Source: Litoribacillus peritrichatus (GTDB lineage Bacteria; Pseudomonadota; Gammaproteobacteria; Pseudomonadales; Litoribrevibacteraceae). Taken from it: a stretch of DNA of 64,000 bases. The DNA is taken from assembly GCF_039537985.1 (NCBI RefSeq), contig NZ_BAABBN010000015.1:248001-312000 (forward strand), written 5' to 3'. How positions within the stretch are numbered: position 1 is the stretch's first letter; the number at the start of each line of letters is the position of its first letter. This document shows, one piece after another, positions 45,167-53,088 of the stretch. The notes under the pieces are model-generated. The model saw only the letters and a program-made list of their open reading frames with translations. It made no database searches and was not told where the DNA came from. Position numbers and translations under genes: made by a program.

Positions 45167-47029
45167 GTGATGAAGATCTTAATGATTCCCTTAAATAAGT
45201 GGTTACTGAACCGTTGGATGGTTTTGCTGATGATGTTTGTCTTCAAGGCTCATGCGGTTGAAACCATTATGTCACCTCAGGACGGCGAATACGCGAATGC
45301 TTCCCGGTGTGCTTACAATCATGCTTACCAAGAGAACTGGCACAACGACAGTTATCAGTACATCGTCGATAACGCCGCTGGTTGTTATGTATTGATTGAC
45401 CCCTTTGAACTGGAAGGCAGCCAAGCGGAGATGGCCAATCAGGTTTCAGCCATCAAAGCTCAATGGGACATTAAAGGTGTTCGTAACGAAGTGGGTTGTT
45501 ATATCAGCGTAGGCACCGCCGAGAATTGGCGGGAAGACTTTGCCCAACTGCAACCTTTTAGCGTGACCAAACAGTGGGGTGAATGGGCCGGTGAATACTT
45601 CATCAAAGACCTGGACGGTGCGCTCCCGATTATGAAACAACGGATTGATCGGCTCGCTGCGTTCGGTTGTGATTGGGTTGAATACGACAACATGGATTGG
45701 ATGGAAGACGAGGACTACGCCAGCACTTACGGTTATATCGCCGATCCGGTGCAGGGCTATCTTTATATGGAAGCCTTGTGTGAACACACTCGCGGTCAGG
45801 GCATGCTGTGTATGTCTAAAAATACCCGAGGAGTATTTGGCCAGCATATGGATGGGGTAACGTTTGAGAGTTATGGCAACGAACGGGACGATGACGGCGT
45901 CATTGGAAACCACTGGTGGCCCAAGCAGGACCTGATTGATTTTCTGAATGAAGAGAAGCTGGTATTGATCAACCATTACCATGAAGATGACTGCACCGGT
46001 TTATACAGTAAAGAGGTGATCAGCCAATACGGAGAAAAGTCGGATTTGATTTCTCTGATTTGTGAGTCGGAATATCTGAGCAGTCATCAAGCGACGTCTT
46101 ATCGTCACTATAATGAACACGGCTTGGGCGGTGTGCCGCCTGCGCCACCACAGATCGTACAGGCAGAAGCTCAGTTGGTGGGCAACGCTTTGGATAATTC
46201 GGACGTTCAATATGATGAAGTGGTGGTGGTTTCCTGGGACGACAAAACAGAACGAACCTCGGGTGTTGAAGATTACACGTTAAGCGCGGACATTCCGGCA
46301 GGGGTGGAACAAGTCTGGTTGCGGGTTTGCACCGATAACCCGAACCGAAGCCACAACCAATATACGGTTAATGGCGTTGAATTGTCTTTTCCTTACAGCG
46401 ACTCCTGGCAGTGGCTAAAAGTATCTGCCTCGGAGACATTGACGGTGGCATTTGATACCACCAATACTTATCTTGACCGGATCGGTTACACAGACTCTCT
46501 TATTTCAGAAACGGAGTTGAACGTACTCCACTCCCCAACTTACTGTGCCTGGGCTTCCAAGGACGAAAACGGAGGCTTTGACCCCGTCATCGAGCCAGTG
46601 GTAGTGGAGGCTGAAGATCAGAACGTCGGCAATGGCTTGGACGGCAATGACGAACAGGACAACGAAGGCGTGGTTGTGACCTGGCGAAATCTGGATGAGC
46701 GGCGACCACGTAAAAACTACCACTTAATTGCTCAAGTACCTGCCGATATGAGCACGGCTTGGTTAAGAGTCTGTACGGATAATCCACAATATCAAAACCG
46801 TTTTACCATCAATGATGTTCCGCATGAGTTTGAATACAGTGCTTTATGGCAATGGATAAAAGTGTCTGACGCAGTGGGTGATCAACTGGTGGTTTCCCTG
46901 GAAACGACGGACACCTACCTTGACCGGATTGCTTTTGATCAAGGGCTTGCTTCCGACAATCAAATTTTAACGTACCTGAATGACGTGTATCCAAACGACA
47001 GTAATGGCTGTATTTGGGCCACCCGTTAA
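45167..47029 (+). CDS. Secreted GH114-type glycoside hydrolase with two C-terminal beta domains
   Basis: A 620-residue protein with a signal peptide (cleavage near residue 30, AHA-VET). Residues about 50-320 match the GH114 family, known from endo-alpha-1,4-polygalactosaminidases and the PelA hydrolase domain; GCYISVGTAENWRED and GCDWVEYDNMDWMED are its signature stretches. Two similar domains of about 110 residues follow (one from about 331, the other from about 475), with the shared segments AWLRVCTDNP/VWLRVCTDNP, WQWLKVS/WQWIKVS and TYLDRI, so they arose by duplication and probably bind carbohydrate. Target polymer unknown. Confidence 0.8.
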   Translation: MMKILMIPLNKWLLNRWMVLLMMFVFKAHAVETIMSPQDGEYANASRCAYNHAYQENWHNDSYQYIVDNAAGCYVLIDPFELEGSQAEMANQVSAIKAQWDIKGVRNEVGCYISVGTAENWREDFAQLQPFSVTKQWGEWAGEYFIKDLDGALPIMKQRIDRLAAFGCDWVEYDNMDWMEDEDYASTYGYIADPVQGYLYMEALCEHTRGQGMLCMSKNTRGVFGQHMDGVTFESYGNERDDDGVIGNHWWPKQDLIDFLNEEKLVLINHYHEDDCTGLYSKEVISQYGEKSDLISLICESEYLSSHQATSYRHYNEHGLGGVPPAPPQIVQAEAQLVGNALDNSDVQYDEVVVVSWDDKTERTSGVEDYTLSADIPAGVEQVWLRVCTDNPNRSHNQYTVNGVELSFPYSDSWQWLKVSASETLTVAFDTTNTYLDRIGYTDSLISETELNVLHSPTYCAWASKDENGGFDPVIEPVVVEAEDQNVGNGLDGNDEQDNEGVVVTWRNLDERRPRKNYHLIAQVPADMSTAWLRVCTDNPQYQNRFTINDVPHEFEYSALWQWIKVSDAVGDQLVVSLETTDTYLDRIAFDQGLASDNQILTYLNDVYPNDSNGCIWATR

Positions 47030-47173
47030 CGTTTTTTGAATTGTAATTGGGTAAGCTATCGCAAAATCTGAGGTAGTACTTTAAATAACAGACAGGGCAG
47101 TTTTGGAACTATTCAGGGTCTTAAAGTTTAAGTCATACTCAGCATAAATTCAGACGTATCATGGAAGGTAACT

Positions 47174-47926
47174 ATGGCTCAGGTTCAGTTGGTTGTAAAA
47201 ACACTGAAGCGCTTATTAAAACAGCAAGGGTTAAACTACAAGGACGTGGCGGATGCCATTGGTTTGAGTGAAGCCAGTGTGAAACGCATTTTTTCCGAAG
47301 GCAGTTTTTCGCTGGATCGGCTGGACGCAATTTGTGGGCTGATGGAGTTGGAGTTAAGCGATTTGTTTTCCGAAGTGAAAAAACAACAGCATCGGATTTC
47401 ACAGTTAACCGAAGATCAGGAAAAACAGCTGGTGGCGAATGAAGGTTTGTTCATCGTCGCCAACAGCGTGTTGAATCGCTGGGATTTTGAAACTATACAG
47501 GCGGTGTATCAATTTACCGACCATGAGTTGATTCAACATCTGGCGCAGCTGGATCGGCTGAAATTGATTGAGCTTCAGCCCGGAAATCGGATCAAACTGA
47601 TTGTCGATCGTAACTTCAATTGGATTAAATATGGCCCGATTCAGCGCTTTTTTGAACAGAGAATGCAGGCCGAGTTTTTACAAAGCCGATTTAACCAGCC
47701 GGGTGAGAAGCGGGTTTTTGTCAATGGCATGATATCCCGTTCTTCGAATCGACTGCTTCAGGAAAAAATCATTCGGCTGGTGGATGAGTTTAATGAACGG
47801 CATTCGATTGATGAAGAACTGCCGATTGAGGAGCGATTTGGCTCCAGTATGTTGATTGCAATCAGGCATTGGGAACCGGAATTTTTCGAAAAGAAACGTA
47901 ACCGCCCGGATACACGTCGATTTTAA
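47174..47926 (+). CDS. XRE-family transcriptional regulator
   Basis: A 250-residue protein with an N-terminal helix-turn-helix of Cro/CI type (YKDVADAIGLSEASVKRIFS, about residues 23-42) and a longer C-terminal part that is helical with no clear ligand-binding motif (FIVANSVLNRWDFETIQAVY). AAGGTAACT lies before the ATG. It lies between the GH114 gene and greB, each separated by over 100 bases, so it may regulate neither. Target unknown. Confidence 0.75.
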   Translation: MAQVQLVVKTLKRLLKQQGLNYKDVADAIGLSEASVKRIFSEGSFSLDRLDAICGLMELELSDLFSEVKKQQHRISQLTEDQEKQLVANEGLFIVANSVLNRWDFETIQAVYQFTDHELIQHLAQLDRLKLIELQPGNRIKLIVDRNFNWIKYGPIQRFFEQRMQAEFLQSRFNQPGEKRVFVNGMISRSSNRLLQEKIIRLVDEFNERHSIDEELPIEERFGSSMLIAIRHWEPEFFEKKRNRPDTRRF

Positions 47927-48035
47927 GTGGTTTTTTAGCGTTTGCGTTATTGTTCAGCACTTGAGTTGCGCTGATTTTAAGCGCTACTATTCGCATTTTA
48001 TGCGCAATTTTGTTGAATATTGAGGCTCTTTAGTT

Positions 48036-48518
48036 ATGCGAACTGCCATCATCACCCGCGAAGGTTATTTAAAATTAAAGCAGGAGCTGGATTACCTATG
48101 GCGGGTGGAGCGTCCTGAAATTACCGAGAAAGTCACCTGGGCTGCCGGTTTGGGAGATCGCTCTGAGAACGCAGATTATCAGGAAAACAAGCGCAAGTTA
48201 CGTTCGATTGATCGCCGTGTTCGGTATTTAAGTAAGCAGATTGAAAACCTCAAAGTCGTTGATTACTCGCCACAACAAGAAGGCAAAGTGTATTTTGGTG
48301 CCTGGGTAGAAGTGGAAGACGAAGAGGGTGAACGTAAAAAGTTCCGCATTGCCGGCTACGATGAAATTTTTGAACGAATGGATTACATCTCGGTGGATAC
48401 GCCAATGGCCAGAGCCTTGATCGGTAAGGAAGTGGACGATGAGGTGATGGTTCGTTCGCCTGAGGGCGAGCGTTATTGGTCGGTGGTGTCCATTACTTAT
48501 CCGTCTGATAAAAATTGA
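48036..48518 (+). CDS. greB: Transcription elongation factor GreB
   Basis: The 160-residue product stimulates RNA cleavage by stalled RNA polymerase. The N-terminal coiled coil carries LGDRSENADYQENKRKLRSIDRRVRYL, whose acidic tip and RRVRYL end mark GreB rather than GreA. The C-terminal FKBP-like domain has FGAWVEVEDEEGE. It lies directly upstream of the Fur box of hasI. Confidence 0.94.
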   Translation: MRTAIITREGYLKLKQELDYLWRVERPEITEKVTWAAGLGDRSENADYQENKRKLRSIDRRVRYLSKQIENLKVVDYSPQQEGKVYFGAWVEVEDEEGERKKFRIAGYDEIFERMDYISVDTPMARALIGKEVDDEVMVRSPEGERYWSVVSITYPSDKN

Positions 48519-48547
48519 GCGTGTGGTTAGATAATTAACGTATTATC

Positions 48548-48576
48548 TTGCAAAACGCTCGGTTTTAATGATAATG
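48548..48576 (+). promoter_or_regulatory. Candidate promoter of hasI
   Basis: TTGCAA (48548-48553), 16 bases, GATAAT (48570-48575). The -10 lies within the Fur box, so Fur binding should block it. Confidence 0.5.
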
Positions 48577-48588
48577 ACAATCATTCTT
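48570..48588 (+). promoter_or_regulatory. Fur box upstream of hasI
   Basis: 16 of 19 bases match the Fur consensus (GATAATGATAATCATTATC). It lies 70 bases before hasI. It shows that the locus is under iron control. Confidence 0.88.
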
Positions 48589-48657
48589 ATTGGTCTGGCG
48601 TAAACCTCGGCGTTTCATGTCTGGCTGATTGTTATTGTACAGCCAGGGATTACGCGG

Positions 48658-49167
48658 ATGATGACAAAACAGAATGAAGCCATTAATGTCTTGTATTGCG
48701 AGCATAATGATTGGCTGAAAGGGTGGTTGTGTAAAAAACTGGGATGCTCTCATCACGCCGCCGACATGGCACAGGATACCTTCATTCGTGTGCTCACCTC
48801 TGCGCCCAGTCTAAGTACCATCAAAGAACCCAGAGCCTATTTAACTACTGTTGCGGGTCGCTTGATCATTGATAACGCGCGCCGTAAAAAAATTGAGCAA
48901 TCTTATCTGGAAAACTGGGCCGCACTGCATGGAGAGTCGGCACTGGCCCCGTCTTCGCAGGACTTGGTTGAAGTGGTTGAGTTGCTGGTGGAAGTCGCCA
49001 ATCTTTTAGATGGTCTGCCGGAGAAACCGCGCCAGGCATTTTTAATGAGCCGTCTCGAAGGCCTGACCTACAGTGAAATTTCTGATCGGCTGGGCGTTTC
49101 CGTCAGCATGATTAAAAAATACGTCGCTCAGGCCATGCTGCATTGTTTTGATCTGTTTAATGCCTGA
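48658..49167 (+). CDS. hasI: ECF sigma factor, HasI/FecI type
   Basis: The 169-residue sigma factor has region 2 (AADMAQDTFIRVLTSA and EPRAYLTTVAGRLIIDNARR) and region 4 (LPEKPRQAFLMSRLEGLTYS and ISDRLGVSVSMIKKYVAQAM), the plan of FecI-type iron-starvation factors. A ribosome-binding AGGGA lies eight bases before the ATG at 48658; the next codon is also ATG. A Fur box lies upstream. With hasS and hasR it forms a cell-surface signalling set. It is named hasI for context with hasA. Its likely target promoters are the elements at 50398-50439 and 62464-62505. Confidence 0.9.
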   Translation: MMTKQNEAINVLYCEHNDWLKGWLCKKLGCSHHAADMAQDTFIRVLTSAPSLSTIKEPRAYLTTVAGRLIIDNARRKKIEQSYLENWAALHGESALAPSSQDLVEVVELLVEVANLLDGLPEKPRQAFLMSRLEGLTYSEISDRLGVSVSMIKKYVAQAMLHCFDLFNA

Positions 49168-49221
49168 TCTGTTAAATGCTTAACCGCTTGAATGAATTGG
49201 TTAAATTAATTTGTTGGTTTT

Positions 49222-50247
49222 ATGAAACGATCCGGCTCGAACCCCGCATCTCGAATGACGTCAGCTCCCAGTCGCGAAACGATTGAGCAGGCAGCGCAAT
49301 GGCATTCAACTCTCCATTCGGGGGAGGTGACCGAGCAAGAGCGTTCAGATTTTGAGCGTTGGCATGATGCGCATCCAGATCATCAAAGCGCTTATCAACA
49401 GCTGGATGCTCTGTGGTCTCGGTTTGACCTTATGACGCCAGATTTACGAGAACCGGCCGGTTCCGTACTCAATAAAGTCCTGAGTGAAGAGAAGAGCCGC
49501 AACAGGTTGCGAACACCAAACCTGGTGTTGGGCTTTTCATTGGTCGCGGCTTACTTCATTGGCTTGCAGTCCGGAATGTTCACGCATTTATCAGCGGACT
49601 ACGTGACCGCTGTTGGTGAGCGACAAACCATATCATTAAGTGATGGCAGCCAGTTGGTGCTTAATACCAACAGTGCGGTTGAGGTGCAGTTTGATGCAGA
49701 AACGCGTCGCTTGGTGCTTCAAAAAGGGGAGTTGTGGGTGGACGTATCCAAAGACCCGAACCGGCCATTCGTTGTGGAAACCGACACAGGCACAGCAAGA
49801 GCATTGGGAACGCAATACAGCGTTCGGGAGACGGGAGATGCTATGGCCGTGTTGGTGACTGAATCGCAAGTTGAGGTATGCCATGGCCAGCCAGAGCGAT
49901 TGGATGCCTTGTCTCCTTTTTGTGTGACAACTCAGCAAGGTCAGCTAACGACGGTGCAGAAAGATCGGGTGGATGGCCCGAAAGCCGCAGAAACGCTTGG
50001 GTTGACCGCCTGGAAACAGGGCCGGCTGGTCGTTGATAACTGGCCCTTGGAAAAAGTGTTGGCGGAAGTGGCTCGTTATCGACCCGGGGTGCTGCACTAC
50101 AATGCAGGTGCTTTGAGTGGCTTGCAGGTTTCGGGTGTTTTTTCTCTGGATGACACCGATCAGGCGTTGGCCTTGCTGAGTGAAAATTTACCGATTCAGG
50201 TGGACCGTTACACGCGCTATCTGACGGTGATTCGAAAAAATAAGTAG
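49222..50247 (+). CDS. hasS: Anti-sigma factor, FecR type
   Basis: The 341-residue protein has an N-terminal cytoplasmic DUF4880-type domain (EQAAQWHSTLHSGEVTEQER and FERWHDAHPDHQSAYQQLD), one membrane segment (about residues 94-112), and a periplasmic FecR domain (VGERQTISLSDGSQLVLNTN to about 290). In Fec/Has systems it holds the sigma factor and releases it when the receptor is loaded. It lies between hasI and hasR, as expected. A shorter C-terminal beta domain ends the protein. Confidence 0.88.
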   Translation: MKRSGSNPASRMTSAPSRETIEQAAQWHSTLHSGEVTEQERSDFERWHDAHPDHQSAYQQLDALWSRFDLMTPDLREPAGSVLNKVLSEEKSRNRLRTPNLVLGFSLVAAYFIGLQSGMFTHLSADYVTAVGERQTISLSDGSQLVLNTNSAVEVQFDAETRRLVLQKGELWVDVSKDPNRPFVVETDTGTARALGTQYSVRETGDAMAVLVTESQVEVCHGQPERLDALSPFCVTTQQGQLTTVQKDRVDGPKAAETLGLTAWKQGRLVVDNWPLEKVLAEVARYRPGVLHYNAGALSGLQVSGVFSLDDTDQALALLSENLPIQVDRYTRYLTVIRKNK

Positions 50248-50397
50248 CCTCAAACTTTCCATATTAAGCCTGTATGCTTCGATCCCTGTACCGAGGCAGG
50301 CTTTAAGTTGCCTGACGGGTTGTTTTCTTTCCTTCCTTTTTACTGCTTTTGTTCGTCCTTCTCAGTATTTGTCTCTCTTTATCAGAAAGTTTTTTTA

Positions 50398-50439
50398 TTT
50401 TCGCTGTCCCTTTTTTCAACTTGCTCGTCATTATTTATA
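50398..50439 (+). promoter_or_regulatory. Likely HasI-dependent promoter of hasR
   Basis: CTGTCCCTTT (50404-50413) and CGTCAT (50426-50431) with 22 bases from first to first. The element repeats upstream of the haem oxygenase gene with the same spacing; 32 of 42 bases are identical. CGTC as -10 core is usual for ECF promoters. Confidence 0.7.
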
Positions 50440-50468
50440 AATCAATCAAATAGAAATGAGAATTATTA

Positions 50469-53018
50469 ATGTTTCGAGTATTGAAGCCTTTGGTTATGTT
50501 GGGCTTGGCACTGAGTTGGGTGGGGATGGCATTTGGGGAAGACACAGGTCAGCGGGGTGTCCCTCGTTATCAATTTGATATTCCGGCAGGTGAATTGGCT
50601 CCGGCTTTAAACCGGTTTGCGCTGACTGCGAAGTTGGTGATGTATTTTGATCCGGCCATTGCTCAGGGCAAAACCACCATTGGCCTGAAGGGAGAGTACA
50701 AGGTATCGGAAGGGTTTGCGGTGTTGCTCAGTGGCAGTGGTTTGATCGCTCAACGTAAAGGTGTGGATCACTACGCGATTGAGTCATTGTTATCGGGCGT
50801 TGCTCAAAATGATGGTTCGATTGTGACTCTGGACTTGTTGAAGGTCTATGGCAAAGCCGAACAGGACGAAGTGTATGCAACGCCTGCTTCCGTCAGTACG
50901 GTGAGTCGCGAACAAATGGCCCGTATGCCGGCAAGGAACACCTCTGATGTGTTGGCAAGTACGTCCGGCGTGTATACCTCTCAAAGTCGTCAGGACCCTG
51001 GTGTTTCCATCAACATCCGAGGCCTTCAGGACTTTGGCCGGGTGAATACGATGATCGACGGAACCCGTCAGAACTTTCAAAAAAGTGGCCACGGTTCCAA
51101 TGGTTCGGTTTATATGGACCCGGAATTATTGGCCGGAGTGGATGTTTCCAAAGGGCCTTCTTCTGGTGTGGGCGGTGCCGCTGTCATTGGCGGGGTGGTG
51201 AACTTTCGAACATTGGAGTTTGATGATTTAATGGCCGAAGGGGCTTCTCAAGGGGGGCGACTAAAACTCACTACCGGTTCCAATGCTTATCACTTCTCCG
51301 GGAATTTGGCGGCTGCGGCCAAACTGTCCGACAACGTTGAAATCGTGGCGGCTATCGGACGTAAACACATAGGTGCTTTCGAAAAAGGTGATAAAGGCGG
51401 CAATGCTGAAAGGGAAAATACGGAGCTTGATTCTTACTGGACCGGTCGCAGCCAGTTTACCGGTCAGGATCAGTGGTCTGGTTTGCTGAAAGGGAGTTGG
51501 TCTTTTGCGGACGACCATAAAATTAAGTTCAGCTACATCGGTTTCAAGAGTGAGTTTGAGGAAGGCAGCAGAACGGCGGTGGCTGATAATCAAGAGCAAA
51601 CCGGTGGTGAAAACGCGACCAGTGAGAATACAGTAACAACCGACACTTTTCTGACCAATTACCAATGGCAGCCGTTGAATGATTTGATCGACCTGAAAGC
51701 CAGTGTGTATTACACCCGAACGCAAAATGATCAGTTCCGTCCGGAATCTCAAAACCCAGCTGACCCTTATGGTGAGTTTACCATCTTGTATGAAACCAAT
51801 ACTTTGGGCGGTTCGTTACAAAATCATTCAATAGTGGATTTACCGGAACAGCAGGCGGTGATCAACTTCACCTACGGTACAGAATTCTTTTACGACTGGA
51901 CCCGGCCTGAAAGTGAAAAGGAAACAGCAGGTAATGGTCGGGAAGAGTGGTTTTCCGGGCCAACCCCTGAAGGTGATCGCTGGTTAACCAGCGTGTTTGC
52001 ACAGGTGGAGTTTTCACACGCCAGTGGTCTCGATCTTATTGCAGGCTTGCGTTATGACTACTTCACGCTGGAAGGCGAAGGTGAAATGAAAGTCGGCTCA
52101 GTGCCCAACCCCCCTGGGGTTACGCCTCGGGAGACTGAGCTTCGCAGTGCTTTCAGTGTCTCTCGCCACAAAGGGTATTTTTCTCCGACGCTGACGGCGG
52201 CTTATCAGCTCAACGACAGTCTTCAGGTATTTTCCAGTTACGGGTTGGGTGTCCGACCGCCGTCCATTACCGAAACGCTCATGTGGGGCGAGCATGTGGG
52301 TGGCAGCTTTCCTTTCTTTCCTAATCCGGGGTTAGAAGCCGAGCGTTCATTCAACTTTGAAGTGGGTGCCAACATCCGTTCGAAGCAGGTCTTCACCGCT
52401 GGTGACCGTTTTAATGTGAAAGCGGCATGGTTTGATAATCGTATCGAACACTTCATTACGCAGGCTTCGATCATGGGGCCGGGGGCGGTTGAGAAGAACT
52501 CTGTGTCCAATGCTTTTGTGAATTTAGACGACGACGTTCGTTTTTACGGGGTTGAAATTCAAGCCGAATACGACAGCGATGTGTTCTTTGGTGAATTCAG
52601 CTGGACGCGTACCCACAGCGATTTAGGCCAGGGCGGTTACGACCCTTTTCCTCTGGGCAGTCTGGTTGGGTTTCCGGCCACAAATCATGGAGACGCCAAT
52701 GGTGGTGGGGTGTTGTACGTTCTTCCTCCCATTAAAAAAGCGGCTTTGTCCGGTGGCGTTTATTTTATGGACAAAGCACTTACGTTTGGGCTTCGAGTCC
52801 GAATGGAGGACAACGACGGCCGAGGCGGCGGCAGTTATCAAGATGCAGTCGATTGGCAGATATACGACGCCTGGGCCAATTACAAAGCCGCTTCGTGGTT
52901 AACCTTCAACCTGGCTGTGGATAACTTTACGGATCGGAATTACGCCGAACTCAACGGTCTGTCTTATTGGATTGCGCCAGGCCGAACCGCCACTGGTACC
53001 GCAACGCTGACATTTTAA
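50469..53018 (+). CDS. hasR: TonB-dependent haem/hemophore receptor HasR-like
   Basis: The 849-residue outer-membrane protein has a signal peptide (cleavage near residue 23), a short secretin/TonB signalling domain (YQFDIPAGELAPALNRFALT, about residues 33-105), a plug (ASVSTVSREQMARMPARNTS, VSINIRGLQDFGRVNTMIDG, GVVNFRTL) and a beta barrel ending in TATLTF. The signalling domain links it to HasS and HasI. The plug histidine in SGHGSNG fits the haem-ligand position of HasR, and GEHVGG before NPGLEAE is a candidate for the barrel-loop histidine; both by analogy. It precedes hasA in the operon, separated by one GloVer gene. Confidence 0.88.
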   Translation: MFRVLKPLVMLGLALSWVGMAFGEDTGQRGVPRYQFDIPAGELAPALNRFALTAKLVMYFDPAIAQGKTTIGLKGEYKVSEGFAVLLSGSGLIAQRKGVDHYAIESLLSGVAQNDGSIVTLDLLKVYGKAEQDEVYATPASVSTVSREQMARMPARNTSDVLASTSGVYTSQSRQDPGVSINIRGLQDFGRVNTMIDGTRQNFQKSGHGSNGSVYMDPELLAGVDVSKGPSSGVGGAAVIGGVVNFRTLEFDDLMAEGASQGGRLKLTTGSNAYHFSGNLAAAAKLSDNVEIVAAIGRKHIGAFEKGDKGGNAERENTELDSYWTGRSQFTGQDQWSGLLKGSWSFADDHKIKFSYIGFKSEFEEGSRTAVADNQEQTGGENATSENTVTTDTFLTNYQWQPLNDLIDLKASVYYTRTQNDQFRPESQNPADPYGEFTILYETNTLGGSLQNHSIVDLPEQQAVINFTYGTEFFYDWTRPESEKETAGNGREEWFSGPTPEGDRWLTSVFAQVEFSHASGLDLIAGLRYDYFTLEGEGEMKVGSVPNPPGVTPRETELRSAFSVSRHKGYFSPTLTAAYQLNDSLQVFSSYGLGVRPPSITETLMWGEHVGGSFPFFPNPGLEAERSFNFEVGANIRSKQVFTAGDRFNVKAAWFDNRIEHFITQASIMGPGAVEKNSVSNAFVNLDDDVRFYGVEIQAEYDSDVFFGEFSWTRTHSDLGQGGYDPFPLGSLVGFPATNHGDANGGGVLYVLPPIKKAALSGGVYFMDKALTFGLRVRMEDNDGRGGGSYQDAVDWQIYDAWANYKAASWLTFNLAVDNFTDRNYAELNGLSYWIAPGRTATGTATLTF

Positions 53019-53088
53019 TCAATCCGTTTGTTCAAACAATTTACAACGCACAGAGCACTTAATTTAGCACTGACATAAGGAAATAATA

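Noticed and set aside
45446..45982. 178-codon minus-strand open frame
   Set aside because: It is antisense to the GH114 gene, with no motif or ribosome-binding site.
50451..50468. Fur-like sequence just before hasR
   Set aside because: Only a half-site resemblance (AATGAGAATTATT) and it overlaps the ribosome-binding region; too weak to list as a site.
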